A DNA stretch of 43,777 bases, taken from Psychrobacter sp. 4Dc. Lineage in GTDB: Bacteria; Pseudomonadota; Gammaproteobacteria; Pseudomonadales; Moraxellaceae. Both the position numbers and the translations under genes were made by a program. Position 1 is the first letter of the stretch, and each line of letters begins with the position of its first letter. The stretch is from NCBI RefSeq assembly GCF_002836715.1, contig NZ_PJAT01000103.1, forward strand, positions 1-43,777, given 5' to 3'. Positions 1-8,649 of the stretch are shown here, in pieces. Below the pieces are notes generated by a model. The model did no database searches. It was not told where the DNA came from and saw nothing but the letters and a program-made list of their open reading frames with translations.

Positions 1-43
1 TAAGACCATCAAAACCAATATTTATTAATATACTGACAGCACT

Positions 44-70
44 AAAAGGCAACACCTCAGTGTCACCTTT
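44..70 (-). terminator. weak terminator-like hairpin after the tRNA operon
   Basis: Read on the minus strand, an 11-bp stem (two G-U pairs) with a TGAG loop is followed by only four T. It lies about 110 bases past the last tRNA. It could end the tRNA transcript or be a processing hairpin before a downstream gene outside the window. The short T-run makes this uncertain. Confidence 0.3.
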
Positions 71-179
71 GAATCATTGTCTACCGCACTACTGTTATAT
101 ATTTCAATATTCTATAATTTCGATATCGACGCAAAGTTATATAAATAGCAAAACAAGCATAAAAGGTATAAACAATAAA

Positions 180-254
<75 letters not shown>

Positions 255-356
255 GTATATTGAAACCTTGAACTGCACTAAAAAAAATATCACGATGCAG
301 CAATAATTACTGACTCTCGTGATGATTTATTGTTATGCTTTGCGATGGTGTATATA

Positions 357-430
357 TGGAGCGGGTGGCGGGAATCGAACCCGCGTCATTAGCTTGGAAG
401 GCTAAGGTGTTACCATTATACCACACCCGC
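357..430 (-). tRNA. tRNA-Gly (anticodon TCC)
   Basis: Minus-strand cloverleaf with acceptor stem GCGGGTG/CACCCGC, anticodon loop CTTCCAA between TTAGC and GCTAA, T arm GGTTCGATTCC, discriminator T and encoded CCA. Third gene of the tRNA operon, matching glyT by position and anticodon. Confidence 0.96.
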
Positions 431-514
431 ATTTACTCTTATTCAGGATAACTCTAATCGAGAGTTATGAGATATAGAGAGTATGCTTGGCGCTATGACA
501 AACTTTAGAAAATA

Positions 515-598
515 TGGTGGTGGGGGAAGGATTCGAACCTTCGAAGCTTTCGCGACAGATTTACAGTCTGTTGGGTTTGACCGCTCCCCAACCCCACC
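515..598 (-). tRNA. tRNA-Tyr (anticodon GTA)
   Basis: Minus-strand class II tRNA of 84 nt including CCA. The acceptor stem is GGTGGGG/CCCCACC, the anticodon loop is CTGTAAA, and it has the long variable arm expected for tRNA-Tyr. Discriminator A and CCA are encoded. Second gene of the operon, matching tyrU. Confidence 0.96.
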
Positions 599-665
599 TT
601 AGGTTGCTTTGAACAAAAATGACTTACATTTAAGACAAATTCATAAAAAGCTACTTTAAGAGAGA

Positions 666-741
<76 letters not shown>

Positions 742-763
742 TTGTTCTCTTAAAGTGGTGGCT

Positions 764-791
764 ATTCTATCAAATTTTTTGAGATGCGCAA
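764..791 (-). promoter_or_regulatory. sigma-70 promoter of the tRNA operon
   Basis: On the minus strand a -35 box TTGCGC (786-791) and a -10 box TAGAAT (764-769) are separated by 16 bases, about 23 bases ahead of the first tRNA. The bases just after the -10 are GCCACC, a GC-rich discriminator of the type seen at growth-rate-controlled stable RNA promoters. The control mode is inference. Confidence 0.6.
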
Positions 792-933
792 GTACTTTTT
801 CATCTTTTTTTAAATTAATTTGATATGAATATTTAAGTTACTGATTAAGCTGGTTTTTTTATAAATAAAAATATGGCAATAAATTGGCTTTTTACTTGCA
901 GCCCTTATTTTTATCACATTATTGGCTATTTAA

Positions 934-2430
934 TTAGCGAATACGCAAGCCATTACAGGCCATTTCTACCGCTTTTATTAAGGCCAATGCTTTTTTATTG
1001 GTTTCATCCCATTCTTTTTCTGGTACAGAATCAGCAAAAACCCCTGCTCCGGCTTGAATATGTATTTCACCACGGCGCATCACCGCAGTACGGATAGCAA
1101 TGGCAGTGTCCATATTACCATTCCAACCTAAATAACCTACTGAACCGCCAAACACTGTTCGGCGCACCGGTTCTATCTCATCGATAATTTGCATGGCGCG
1201 GATTTTGGGTGCACCTGATAGCGTCCCAGCTGGGAAAGTGGCACAAAATACATCTAGTGCATCTTTGTCAGCTCGTATCGTACCCTCAACATTAGATGCG
1301 ATATGCATCACTTGTGAGTAGCGCTCTATAAACATCTTTTCTGTGACCTTGACACTGCCATACTCGCAAACGCGGCCAATATCATTGCGACCTAAATCAA
1401 TGAGCATCAAATGCTCGGCCGTTTCCTTCTCATCATTTAACAGACCTTGCTCAAGCGCTAGGTCTTCAGCCTCATCTCGGCCACGTTGCCGTGTCCCTGC
1501 CAGCGGCCTTACCGTCACTTTGCCATTTTCGATACGGGATAGGATTTCAGGAGAAGCACCGATAATATCAAAGCGTTTGTGATCGTCGAGTGTATAGCCA
1601 TGCACTAAAAACAGATACGGTGATGGGTTTAGGTAGCGAAGCGCACGATAGACGGCTAGAGAGTCGCCTGTATAGTCCGCTGTCAAGCGCTGCGCTGGCA
1701 CTACCTGCATGACGTCACCTGCGGCGATGTAATCCTTTATTTTATTGACATCGCTACAGTATTTTTCGGCACCTGTTTGCGATATAAATTTAGGCGTAGG
1801 CATTACAGGGGCACGCAGGTTGGATGGTTCTGCTAGCTTTTCCTCGATTTGTTCTAGCTCACGAATAGCTGAACTGTAGCCATCCTCAGACTGGCAATCA
1901 GCATAGACGATGATTGACAGCGTATTCTCTAAATTATCAAATACAATAACGCTCATCGAAAGCATCAGCCACATATCTGGCATCGACATTGGATTGGGCG
2001 CATCAGATAAGCCGACACTTGGCTCAATAACACGTACTATATCGTATCCAAAGTAACCGACTAGACCGCCGCTAAAGCTCGGCATCGTTGGCACATCTTC
2101 AGCGGTTGGCATATGATATTGTGCCATCAGCTCACGCAGGTAATCAAAGGGATTCTCTACTGACTCTGTATCAATATGATCGTTTCGTTTGGTCGTCATA
2201 TTGCCATCAGCGTACTGCAAAATCAGATCGCTACCCAATCCAATCATGGAGTATCGTGCCCAGCGCTCACCGCCTACTACAGACTCAAACAGATAGGCAG
2301 AGCCGTTTAGATCACGTACTTTGGAGAATACAGATACGGGAGTCTGCGCATCCATCAGACGTTTTTTTACTAGTGGTGCGTGACTAAAGCCTCTATCTCT
2401 AAAAGCTTGGTATTCTTCAAAAGTCATCAT
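934..2430 (-). CDS. trpE: anthranilate synthase component I
   Basis: Cytoplasmic enzyme that converts chorismate, using ammonia from the TrpG subunit, to anthranilate, the first step of tryptophan synthesis. The 498-residue length fits the family. The N-terminal part carries YLFESVVGGERWARYSMIG, equivalent to the LLES tryptophan-feedback region. The C-terminal chorismate-binding half shows PLAGTRQRGRDEAED, FPAGTLSGAPKIRAM and AGAGVFADSVPEKEW. Two ATGs are adjacent at the start; AAGAGAG lies just upstream. trpG is not next to it, so the second subunit must be encoded elsewhere. A hairpin about 60 nt upstream (2491-2520) may be regulatory. No clear terminator follows before the tRNA promoter. 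Confidence 0.96.
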   Translation of the reverse strand: MMTFEEYQAFRDRGFSHAPLVKKRLMDAQTPVSVFSKVRDLNGSAYLFESVVGGERWARYSMIGLGSDLILQYADGNMTTKRNDHIDTESVENPFDYLRELMAQYHMPTAEDVPTMPSFSGGLVGYFGYDIVRVIEPSVGLSDAPNPMSMPDMWLMLSMSVIVFDNLENTLSIIVYADCQSEDGYSSAIRELEQIEEKLAEPSNLRAPVMPTPKFISQTGAEKYCSDVNKIKDYIAAGDVMQVVPAQRLTADYTGDSLAVYRALRYLNPSPYLFLVHGYTLDDHKRFDIIGASPEILSRIENGKVTVRPLAGTRQRGRDEAEDLALEQGLLNDEKETAEHLMLIDLGRNDIGRVCEYGSVKVTEKMFIERYSQVMHIASNVEGTIRADKDALDVFCATFPAGTLSGAPKIRAMQIIDEIEPVRRTVFGGSVGYLGWNGNMDTAIAIRTAVMRRGEIHIQAGAGVFADSVPEKEWDETNKKALALIKAVEMACNGLRIR

Positions 2431-2490
2431 AATAGCGCTCTCTTAGCACCTTATAGGCAATCATAAACTATAAGCTGCTCTATAAAATAT

Positions 2491-2520
2491 AGCGCCAATA
2501 TTCGCTAAAATATCGACGCT
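2491..2520 (-). promoter_or_regulatory. 12-bp hairpin upstream of trpE
   Basis: Read as minus-strand RNA, AGCGTCGATATT can pair along its whole length (two G-U pairs) with AATATTGGCGCT around a six-base loop. It ends about 60 nt before the trpE start and has no clean T-run after it. It could be a leader structure or an operator dyad. I see no tryptophan-rich leader peptide. Confidence 0.3.
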
Positions 2521-2604
2521 ATAATGAGTCATTTGTTTAAAAAACGGTAAGTACAACAAGGCTCTCTATCAAAAATTACGACAAAGACCTAGTGTAAAAT
2601 TGAA

Positions 2605-3828
2605 TTATGCACCGCCCATATTAAACAACCATAAGGCCAAACCGATAATTAGAATGGTCACAAATACCCATATAAACCAGCCACCGCTTGCTTTTTTCTC
2701 TACATGACCTGCATGGGCAGGGTTGCTGATTTCTTGATCCATCGCATTATTGCCTTCGGTACCAAGATCGCGCGGCTGCCCTAAATTAGCCGTGCCTGAA
2801 AACTGTGCACTAGCTGCTTGTTTGGCTTTTAAAACTTCAGGGTCAGCTTCTTCTTGTAACTCTGTTTTTGTTGTTTTGTCGTGTTCGTCTTGGACTGCTG
2901 GCTCTTCATGCACTGCTGGCTGCTCTTCTACCACTGGCGCGCTATCAGTAGATGCTGCATGTGATGACTCTGTAGACGTCACAGCCTCTGTTTCAGTTGC
3001 TGTTGGTACAGATGTGTCATCCACCCCTTCTGTGGCAACTGGCGTTTCTTCTACTGGCTTAGGCGATGCTGCTTCCGCGTCAGACAGTACTTCATTAATC
3101 CCTGTTTCTTTGACAACTGGCTCTGTAGCAACGGCTTCTTCAGTAGTTAGCTCTTCAATAACTGGTTCAACGGTTTCATGCGTAGAAGTTACTGAGTCTT
3201 CGGTCATATCTGAGCCGGCATCTACAGATAAAGGTTCTACAGGTACAGTATCATCTGTAGCAGGTAACATTTCTTCGATACCAGTTTCTTTAATCACGGG
3301 CTCATTAATTGTTTGCTCTTTGATTGGATCTTCTTCAAGAACGCTTTCCTCAACTACTTGCTCTTCGGTCACAGGCTCACTGGCAGGAGTTTCTAGCACA
3401 GTAGCCGTGTCAGCATTCTCATGTGTATCTGCTACTGGCTCTTCTGTGGTCACTGGCGCTAGCGTTTTACTCTCTGACGTCGTCACAGGTGCAGTAGATT
3501 CCTGTACTTGAAAGCTAAAACTTGCAAAGCCAAGCGTATCGTCTGCCTTTAGATGACTAGATTCATTATTTGCAATACGTTGCTCATTGATAAACGTGCC
3601 ATTAGAAGAGTCTAAGTCCTTCACGTACAACTGACCATCTAGCACACTGAGCACTGCATGGTTGCGAGAGACCTGCTTGCTACCTAGTACTACGTCGTTA
3701 TCACTACCACGACCTATAGATAAGCTATCACTAACCGTCAGTGTTAGGTCACCTAGCGCTTCGGTCAATGCATTCAGCTGCCAAGTTGTACTTGCTGCCG
3801 TATTCGTACTTTCTGTCTCGTTTGTCAT
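2605..3828 (-). CDS. FHA-domain protein with C-terminal membrane anchor
   Basis: A forkhead-associated domain occupies about residues 28-110, with the phosphothreonine-binding signature residues G39-R40, S54-R55-N56-H57 and N76-G77. Residues 111-380 form a low-complexity linker rich in Glu, Thr, Val, Ser and Pro. The linker holds two copies of a motif (EPVIKETGIEEML at 176-188 and EPVVKETGINEVL at 236-248). Residues about 384-403 form one hydrophobic helix, followed only by NMGGA-type residues, so the protein is probably tail-anchored with the FHA domain in the cytoplasm. The start has a strong AAGGAG site. FHA domains bind phosphothreonine peptides, but no kinase or phosphatase gene is adjacent, so the partner is unknown. 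Other possible roles are in secretion or cell-envelope assembly. Confidence 0.85.
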   Translation of the reverse strand: MTNETESTNTAASTTWQLNALTEALGDLTLTVSDSLSIGRGSDNDVVLGSKQVSRNHAVLSVLDGQLYVKDLDSSNGTFINEQRIANNESSHLKADDTLGFASFSFQVQESTAPVTTSESKTLAPVTTEEPVADTHENADTATVLETPASEPVTEEQVVEESVLEEDPIKEQTINEPVIKETGIEEMLPATDDTVPVEPLSVDAGSDMTEDSVTSTHETVEPVIEELTTEEAVATEPVVKETGINEVLSDAEAASPKPVEETPVATEGVDDTSVPTATETEAVTSTESSHAASTDSAPVVEEQPAVHEEPAVQDEHDKTTKTELQEEADPEVLKAKQAASAQFSGTANLGQPRDLGTEGNNAMDQEISNPAHAGHVEKKASGGWFIWVFVTILIIGLALWLFNMGGA

Positions 3829-3985
3829 GTTATAACTCCTTATTTTTCTATTGAATATCCAATGATGCTAAAAATAATAACTCTAAAATATTACTGCCAA
3901 TTTGTGATAAGTATTGTCGCTATTTCTTTAATAATAGTTGCCTAGCACGGTTTATTAAGTACTTTCCTCAGACACCATACAGTAT

Positions 3986-4837
3986 TTACTTTGGTATAAA
4001 GTGAGGTTTTATAACTTTGTCGAGCTTGTTATAGGGGATATTAAGAATAGGCATACCGTAAGCATATGGGCCGATAGAATAATGCTGGTAACGAATGCTA
4101 ACGCCTGTATCAGTCAAGGTCACATTATCGCTCAACGTAAATGGCCAGTTTTTCTCATAACTGCTCACGTCTTCGGCAACCGTTTTAACCCACACTTTAT
4201 ACGCATCATAGGCAAGCGCCTTAAAACGAGGTTTTTTACCTGAGATAAGCATGTCGTCAAGCGTGACTTGCTTTTTGGTACTTGGGTCAAATACTAGGTA
4301 CTCGCTATAAGGCATGCCGTGTGCACCGCCAGTATAGACGTAAGAGCTTATCTCAAACAGTTCAAAGTCATCGACATGACCTAGATAATTGGGCGCTACC
4401 ATCAGATTATAACCCCATGACACATCATCAGGCATATCTTGGAATTGCGAACTCACAAAGCTATCAAGAGCATCTTTAACTTCTTTTTCGCTGATTTTAC
4501 CCTTAATAGGTGCTGACTCTGTCATCTGACTATTGACGACTAAGTTATCGATACGGGCATTGGCAATCTCATCTATCCAGTTTTGACTGCTTTTGAGATA
4601 TTTAACTTCAATCTCTGGACAGTTATCACGCTTGTCACACGTCTCTTGTATATTACTGGGTAGTTGATACGGTAGATATTCAGTGCTGCTAATAAAGTTT
4701 CCTGCATTTACCGACGTACTAACGGCACTTAATAATAGGCTGCCAGTCAACATAGCAATTGAACGTCTCTGGCTTACCTTTATCGAAAATAGATCAGCCG
4801 ATATAGATTTATCATCAGTTTGAGTCGTAGTGTGCAT
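3986..4837 (-). CDS. exported DUF3298/RsiV-like protein
   Basis: 283 residues. A long charged start (residues 1-26, ending in QRR) is followed by a hydrophobic stretch and VNA at 43-45, which fits a signal peptide cut before G46; the mature protein would be periplasmic. The central and C-terminal parts show SYVYTGGAHGMPYSEYL and a following FDPSTKKQVTLDDML, characteristic of the DUF3298 fold seen in RsiV and related extracellular domains. There are two cysteines close together (TCDKRDNCPE) that could form a disulfide. The start at 4837 has AGAGGAC at good spacing. No sigma-factor gene is adjacent, so an anti-sigma role is not supported. Function unknown. Confidence 0.75.
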   Translation of the reverse strand: MHTTTQTDDKSISADLFSIKVSQRRSIAMLTGSLLLSAVSTSVNAGNFISSTEYLPYQLPSNIQETCDKRDNCPEIEVKYLKSSQNWIDEIANARIDNLVVNSQMTESAPIKGKISEKEVKDALDSFVSSQFQDMPDDVSWGYNLMVAPNYLGHVDDFELFEISSYVYTGGAHGMPYSEYLVFDPSTKKQVTLDDMLISGKKPRFKALAYDAYKVWVKTVAEDVSSYEKNWPFTLSDNVTLTDTGVSIRYQHYSIGPYAYGMPILNIPYNKLDKVIKPHFIPK

Positions 4838-4983
4838 ATGTCCTCTTTTATAAATATAAAATGTTGTTTATCATTCTACCGTAACAATTGCACTGTATTG
4901 TAGGAACACTGTTTGTGTTTTTAAGGTTCTGTTGACAATTAAATGCTTATCTCCTCGCATTTATCACATAAATAACAGACAAT

Positions 4984-5008
4984 AAAAAAGACACGGCTAG
5001 CGTGTCTT
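4984..5008 (-). terminator. terminator of prfC
   Basis: Perfect 8-bp stem (AAGACACG with CGTGTCTT) and five-base loop, followed on the minus strand by six T. It begins about 30 bases after the prfC stop. Confidence 0.8.
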
Positions 5009-5040
5009 AATAGATAAACAATACAGCGATGTGGCTGATT

Positions 5041-6636
5041 TTAATGCTCACGCGTACTGCTAAAAGTCACTTCTGGATAACGATCTTGCATCAGCTGGAG
5101 ATTGACGCGTGACGGTGCAAGGTAAGTCAAATAACCACCACCATCTAATGATAATTGGTCATGGGCTTTTTTCTTGAACTTTGCCAATGCTACTTCATCA
5201 TCGCAATGAATCCAGCGTACCGTAGCTATCGATACTGGCTCAAAGGTACATTGAACCTTGTACTCTTCTTTTAGACGATGCGCGACCACTTCAAACTGTA
5301 GGACACCGACTGCGCCTAAGACCAAGTCATTATTAATCTGCGGCATAAAGACCTGCGTTGCGCCCTCTTCACTTAATTGTTGAAGACCTTTTTGCAGAGC
5401 TTTTGATTTGAGCGGATCTTTTAATACCACACGGCGGAACAATTCAGGGGCAAAATGCGGAATACCCGTAAAGCTCAACTCCTCGCCTTCAGTGAAACTG
5501 TCACCAATAGAGATGGTGCCATGGTTATGCAAACCAATGATATCACCCGGATAGGCTTCTTCTAACGCCTCACGGTCACCTGCTAAAAAGGTCAAAGCAT
5601 CAGCAATACGTACGTCTTTCCCCAGACGCACATGCTTCATTTTCATACCCTTCTCGTACTTACCAGAGCACACTCGCAAGAACGCAATACGGTCACGATG
5701 ACGCGGATCCATATTGGCCTGAATCTTAAAGACGAAGCCTGTGAAATCTGTCTCAGTGGCTGATACTTCACGCTCAGTCGTTGGATGGGCTTTTGGTGGC
5801 GGTGCATATTTGACCAAGGTATCAAGTACCATGTTTACCCCAAAGTTACCCAATGCTGTGCCAAACAATACTGGCGTCATCTCGCCAGCCAAAAACGCTT
5901 CAACACTGAACTCTTCTAGCGCCATCTGTACCAGCTCAAGCGACTCTTCAAAAGCATCAAACATCAACTGTCCTAGACGCTCACGGATATCTGGATAATC
6001 GTAGCCTTCTCGGGTCTCAGAGACCGTCATCTTGCCGCCATTACCTTTTTCATAAAAGTAAGTTTTATTTTCAGTCAAATGATAGACACCGATGAAGTCT
6101 TGACCCATACCGATAGGCCAAGTCACTGGGATACATTTGATTTTCAACACTGCTTCGATTTCGCTAAGCAATTCAAGCGGCTCACGAATCTGACGATCTA
6201 GCTTGTTGACGAATGAGATGATAGGTGTATCGCGCATACGACACACTTCCATCAGCTTGATGGTTCGTTCTTCGACACCTTTTGCGCCATCGACCATCAT
6301 CAGCGCACTATCCACTGCGGTCAAAGTACGGTAAGTATCTTCACTAAAGTCGGCGTGACCTGGGGTATCTAGTAGGTTGACCATATGGTCTTTATACGGA
6401 AACTGCATGACAGACGTCGTAATCGAGATACCACGCTCTTGCTCCATGCTCATCCAATCTGAGGTTGCATGACGATCTGTCTTACGGCCTTTTACTTCGC
6501 CCACTACCTGAATCGCTTGACCCCACAACAGGAGTTTTTCGGTCATGGTGGTCTTACCAGCATCGGGATGCGAGATGATGGCAAAGGTGCGGCGCTTAGC
6601 AACTTCTTTGTTTAATTTCTTTGGATCTACGCTCAT
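5041..6636 (-). CDS. prfC: peptide chain release factor 3
   Basis: GTPase that removes RF1 or RF2 from the ribosome after peptide release. The G1 motif SHPDAGKTT lies near residues 22-30, [14 protein letters not shown] is G3 and NKLDR is G4. The chosen ATG at 6636 begins MSVDPKK and gives 531 residues, close to the E. coli protein (529). An in-frame TTG at 6651 would add five residues but has no ribosome-binding site in front of it. The gene is monocistronic, with its own terminator at 4984-5008 and another terminator upstream that separates it from the lipoprotein gene. Confidence 0.96.
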   Translation of the reverse strand: MSVDPKKLNKEVAKRRTFAIISHPDAGKTTMTEKLLLWGQAIQVVGEVKGRKTDRHATSDWMSMEQERGISITTSVMQFPYKDHMVNLLDTPGHADFSEDTYRTLTAVDSALMMVDGAKGVEERTIKLMEVCRMRDTPIISFVNKLDRQIREPLELLSEIEAVLKIKCIPVTWPIGMGQDFIGVYHLTENKTYFYEKGNGGKMTVSETREGYDYPDIRERLGQLMFDAFEESLELVQMALEEFSVEAFLAGEMTPVLFGTALGNFGVNMVLDTLVKYAPPPKAHPTTEREVSATETDFTGFVFKIQANMDPRHRDRIAFLRVCSGKYEKGMKMKHVRLGKDVRIADALTFLAGDREALEEAYPGDIIGLHNHGTISIGDSFTEGEELSFTGIPHFAPELFRRVVLKDPLKSKALQKGLQQLSEEGATQVFMPQINNDLVLGAVGVLQFEVVAHRLKEEYKVQCTFEPVSIATVRWIHCDDEVALAKFKKKAHDQLSLDGGGYLTYLAPSRVNLQLMQDRYPEVTFSSTREH

Positions 6637-6743
6637 AATTTTCAGCTTCAACAGTTATGTGATTTAGAAGTGACTCTAAATAAATAAAATAAATAATGGG
6701 CGTATTGTAGCGGATTTAGCATCAGGGTGCAGAATTAGCGTAT

Positions 6744-6783
6744 AAAAAAACACGCCCCGTTATTTAAACGAAGCGTGTTTTTG
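6744..6783. terminator. terminator between the lipoprotein gene and prfC
   Basis: AAAAACACGC and GCGTGTTTTT pair perfectly, with a smaller inner CGTT/AACG helix. A-runs and T-runs on the two sides let it work in both directions; on the minus strand it ends the 6842-7744 transcript. Confidence 0.7.
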
Positions 6784-6841
6784 GGCTTTTTAATTACGAT
6801 CATCCTGCTTAATTAGCACGACTAATAGTCATCAATTCATC

Positions 6842-7744
6842 TCAATAGTAGCGTTCGATTTGCTCAGCCAAGAAGTCGCCAGCTATCTCATTGACGATTG
6901 TACAATCAACTACGTCAAAACGACTGTCTGTGTTCGGGTCGGTGCTACCTTTGGCGACATAGTTTGCCTCATAGACGTCTTTTCCATACTCAACACCGCT
7001 ATATTCATAAGCAGGCTGATCATCATACTCAAAAAACATGACTTGCGCGGCTTGTTTCTGATTGCCTATGCCCACTCCGAACTGAGAGGTTCTATGATCT
7101 CTGTTGTCACTAGAGCGTTGTTTGGCTGCATCAAGCCATTCATCTATTGTAGCGTATCCGCTTTTGTTTTTCTCATTAAATGCCAAAAACCAGCGCTCAC
7201 TAGTTACCACAGGGATATAACAAACTGACCCTTCAGGAAAGGCAACATTGGTCGGAATTTCAGAATAGTTGTTTAAGTCGGTAATAATACCGTATCTATT
7301 GTTCACATTTGTACTAGCAACATAGCTGTTCGCACGCAAACCCGACAAATTGAGCGTCTTATAAGTAGTTTGATAGTCTAGCTGATTGTTGGTGTTTTTT
7401 TCATATATGGGGCGTTTGACCGTCCGATTATTAACCTCGATGTCTTTATTTTCAAGTCGACCCTCGAAATCATCTGCCAGTACCGTTCTGTCTAAATCAT
7501 TCAGGCTTTGATTGCTATAACTGTTGATGAGATTGGTAGTTTTGATGTTGCGTGCGCCTGTGCGATAGGTTTCATCGATGCGTGCAATAGCGGTATCGTT
7601 GGCCTTACTATCGTAACTATTGGCAAAGCTCGTCAACGTAATATTGTCGCTGTCAGAACCATAACTGCCGTCATCTACTTCGCAGCCTATCAAAGCAAGT
7701 ATTGTCCAGAAGAAAACACCAGATATCGCAACCACTCTATTCAT
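6842..7744 (-). CDS. putative lipoprotein of unknown function
   Basis: I do not recognise the family. The first 21 residues form a lipoprotein signal with lipobox LIGC (C21); residue 22 is Glu, so outer-membrane sorting would be expected. The mature part of about 280 residues is hydrophilic and unusually rich in Asn, Asp, Tyr and Ser, especially just after the anchor (DDGSYGSDSDN). A more ordered C-terminal half contains SVCYIPVVTSERWFLAFNEK and QAAQVMFFEYDDQPAYEYSG. AAGGA precedes the ATG. It is transcribed alone, with a terminator at 6744-6783. Confidence 0.7.
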   Translation of the reverse strand: MNRVVAISGVFFWTILALIGCEVDDGSYGSDSDNITLTSFANSYDSKANDTAIARIDETYRTGARNIKTTNLINSYSNQSLNDLDRTVLADDFEGRLENKDIEVNNRTVKRPIYEKNTNNQLDYQTTYKTLNLSGLRANSYVASTNVNNRYGIITDLNNYSEIPTNVAFPEGSVCYIPVVTSERWFLAFNEKNKSGYATIDEWLDAAKQRSSDNRDHRTSQFGVGIGNQKQAAQVMFFEYDDQPAYEYSGVEYGKDVYEANYVAKGSTDPNTDSRFDVVDCTIVNEIAGDFLAEQIERYY

Positions 7745-8012
7745 CGAACAATGTCCTTATGATTTAGATTTCTATTATCCGTACTGATAACGTATATATG
7801 GCTCATTACCGCTATTGTACCTCTTCAACGTCTGTACGATAAGCTTGTAAATCTAGAAACGAATAAAACTGTGCTCAAAATCTCATTTACAAACTAGCAG
7901 TATATATTTACTCTCTATGCACTGAGCTGCGTGAGCGATTTGTTATGCTAGGTTTCATATTAAGTTTTACCACTCAACTATAAACATAAAAACTCACAAC
8001 AAAGGATGTGTC

Positions 8013-8426
8013 ATGAAATCTCTATACTCTACCAAATCTACTGTTACTGGCGGCCGCATGGGTACAGCAACCTTAAGCGATAGTGATCTTGAAATCAATA
8101 TGGTACCACCAGGCGGTAATGAAAAAGGTAATAACCCTGAGCAATTACTCGCAATGGGTTATGGCGCTTGTTTTGATGGCGCCTTAGGCGTAGTCAAAAA
8201 GATGGAAAGCGCAACATTTGGCTCAACTGTTGAGACCTCTGTAGACCTATTACAAGGTGACAATCACGAATATAAGCTTGCCGTAAAAATCCATGTCATC
8301 GCTGATAATACAGACCTGTCAGCTGACGAGTTTCAACAGTTGGTCGAGAAAGCGCACCAAGTATGCCCATATTCTAAAGCCACACGCGGCAACATCGATG
8401 TTGAAGTCACCTCAGAAGTAAAGTAA
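8013..8426 (+). CDS. ohr: organic hydroperoxide resistance protein (Ohr)
   Basis: Thiol peroxidase of the OsmC/Ohr family that reduces organic and fatty-acid hydroperoxides. The two redox cysteines are C53 (GYGACFDGAL) and C118 (HQVCPYSKATRGN). The helper residues R15 and E43 are in the expected places, and the 137-residue length is typical. The start has AAAGGA nine bases upstream. The usual MarR-type regulator OhrR is not adjacent, so its control cannot be read here. Transcribed alone, ending at the hairpin 8494-8525. The alternative, OsmC proper, is less likely given the overall Ohr-like N-terminus. Confidence 0.93.
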   Translation: MKSLYSTKSTVTGGRMGTATLSDSDLEINMVPPGGNEKGNNPEQLLAMGYGACFDGALGVVKKMESATFGSTVETSVDLLQGDNHEYKLAVKIHVIADNTDLSADEFQQLVEKAHQVCPYSKATRGNIDVEVTSEVK

Positions 8427-8493
8427 CGCATTATGAGACTCATTATCAATGATTAATTAAGAAAGTAGTTAATTAAAAATACGTTAATTATAG

Positions 8494-8525
8494 AAGAACT
8501 CAGCTGGTCTGGGTTCTTTTTTTGT
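8494..8525 (+). terminator. terminator of ohr
   Basis: AAGAACTCAG pairs with CTGGGTTCTT (one G-U) around CTGGT and is followed by seven T. Confidence 0.85.
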
Positions 8526-8649
8526 TTGAAATTTTGGTGAAAAAATAAAACCGCCAGAACATCTCGTAACGGTTAAGCAGTTCGGCACGCACTGTTTTTA
8601 TCGTTATAATAAGGACATATTTTTATCTAATAGCTGATAAGTGACTTTT

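Noticed and set aside
2750..3511. Long plus-strand open frame opposite the FHA-protein gene
   Set aside because: It is the antisense of the low-complexity Glu/Thr/Val linker, giving an artificial Ser/Val/Thr-rich product; the minus-strand frame has the FHA signature and a strong ribosome site.
3986..4837. Reading the DUF3298-type protein as an anti-sigma factor
   Set aside because: The fold resembles the outer domain of RsiV, but there is no cytoplasmic anti-sigma domain, no internal membrane helix beyond the signal peptide, and no sigma-factor gene adjacent.
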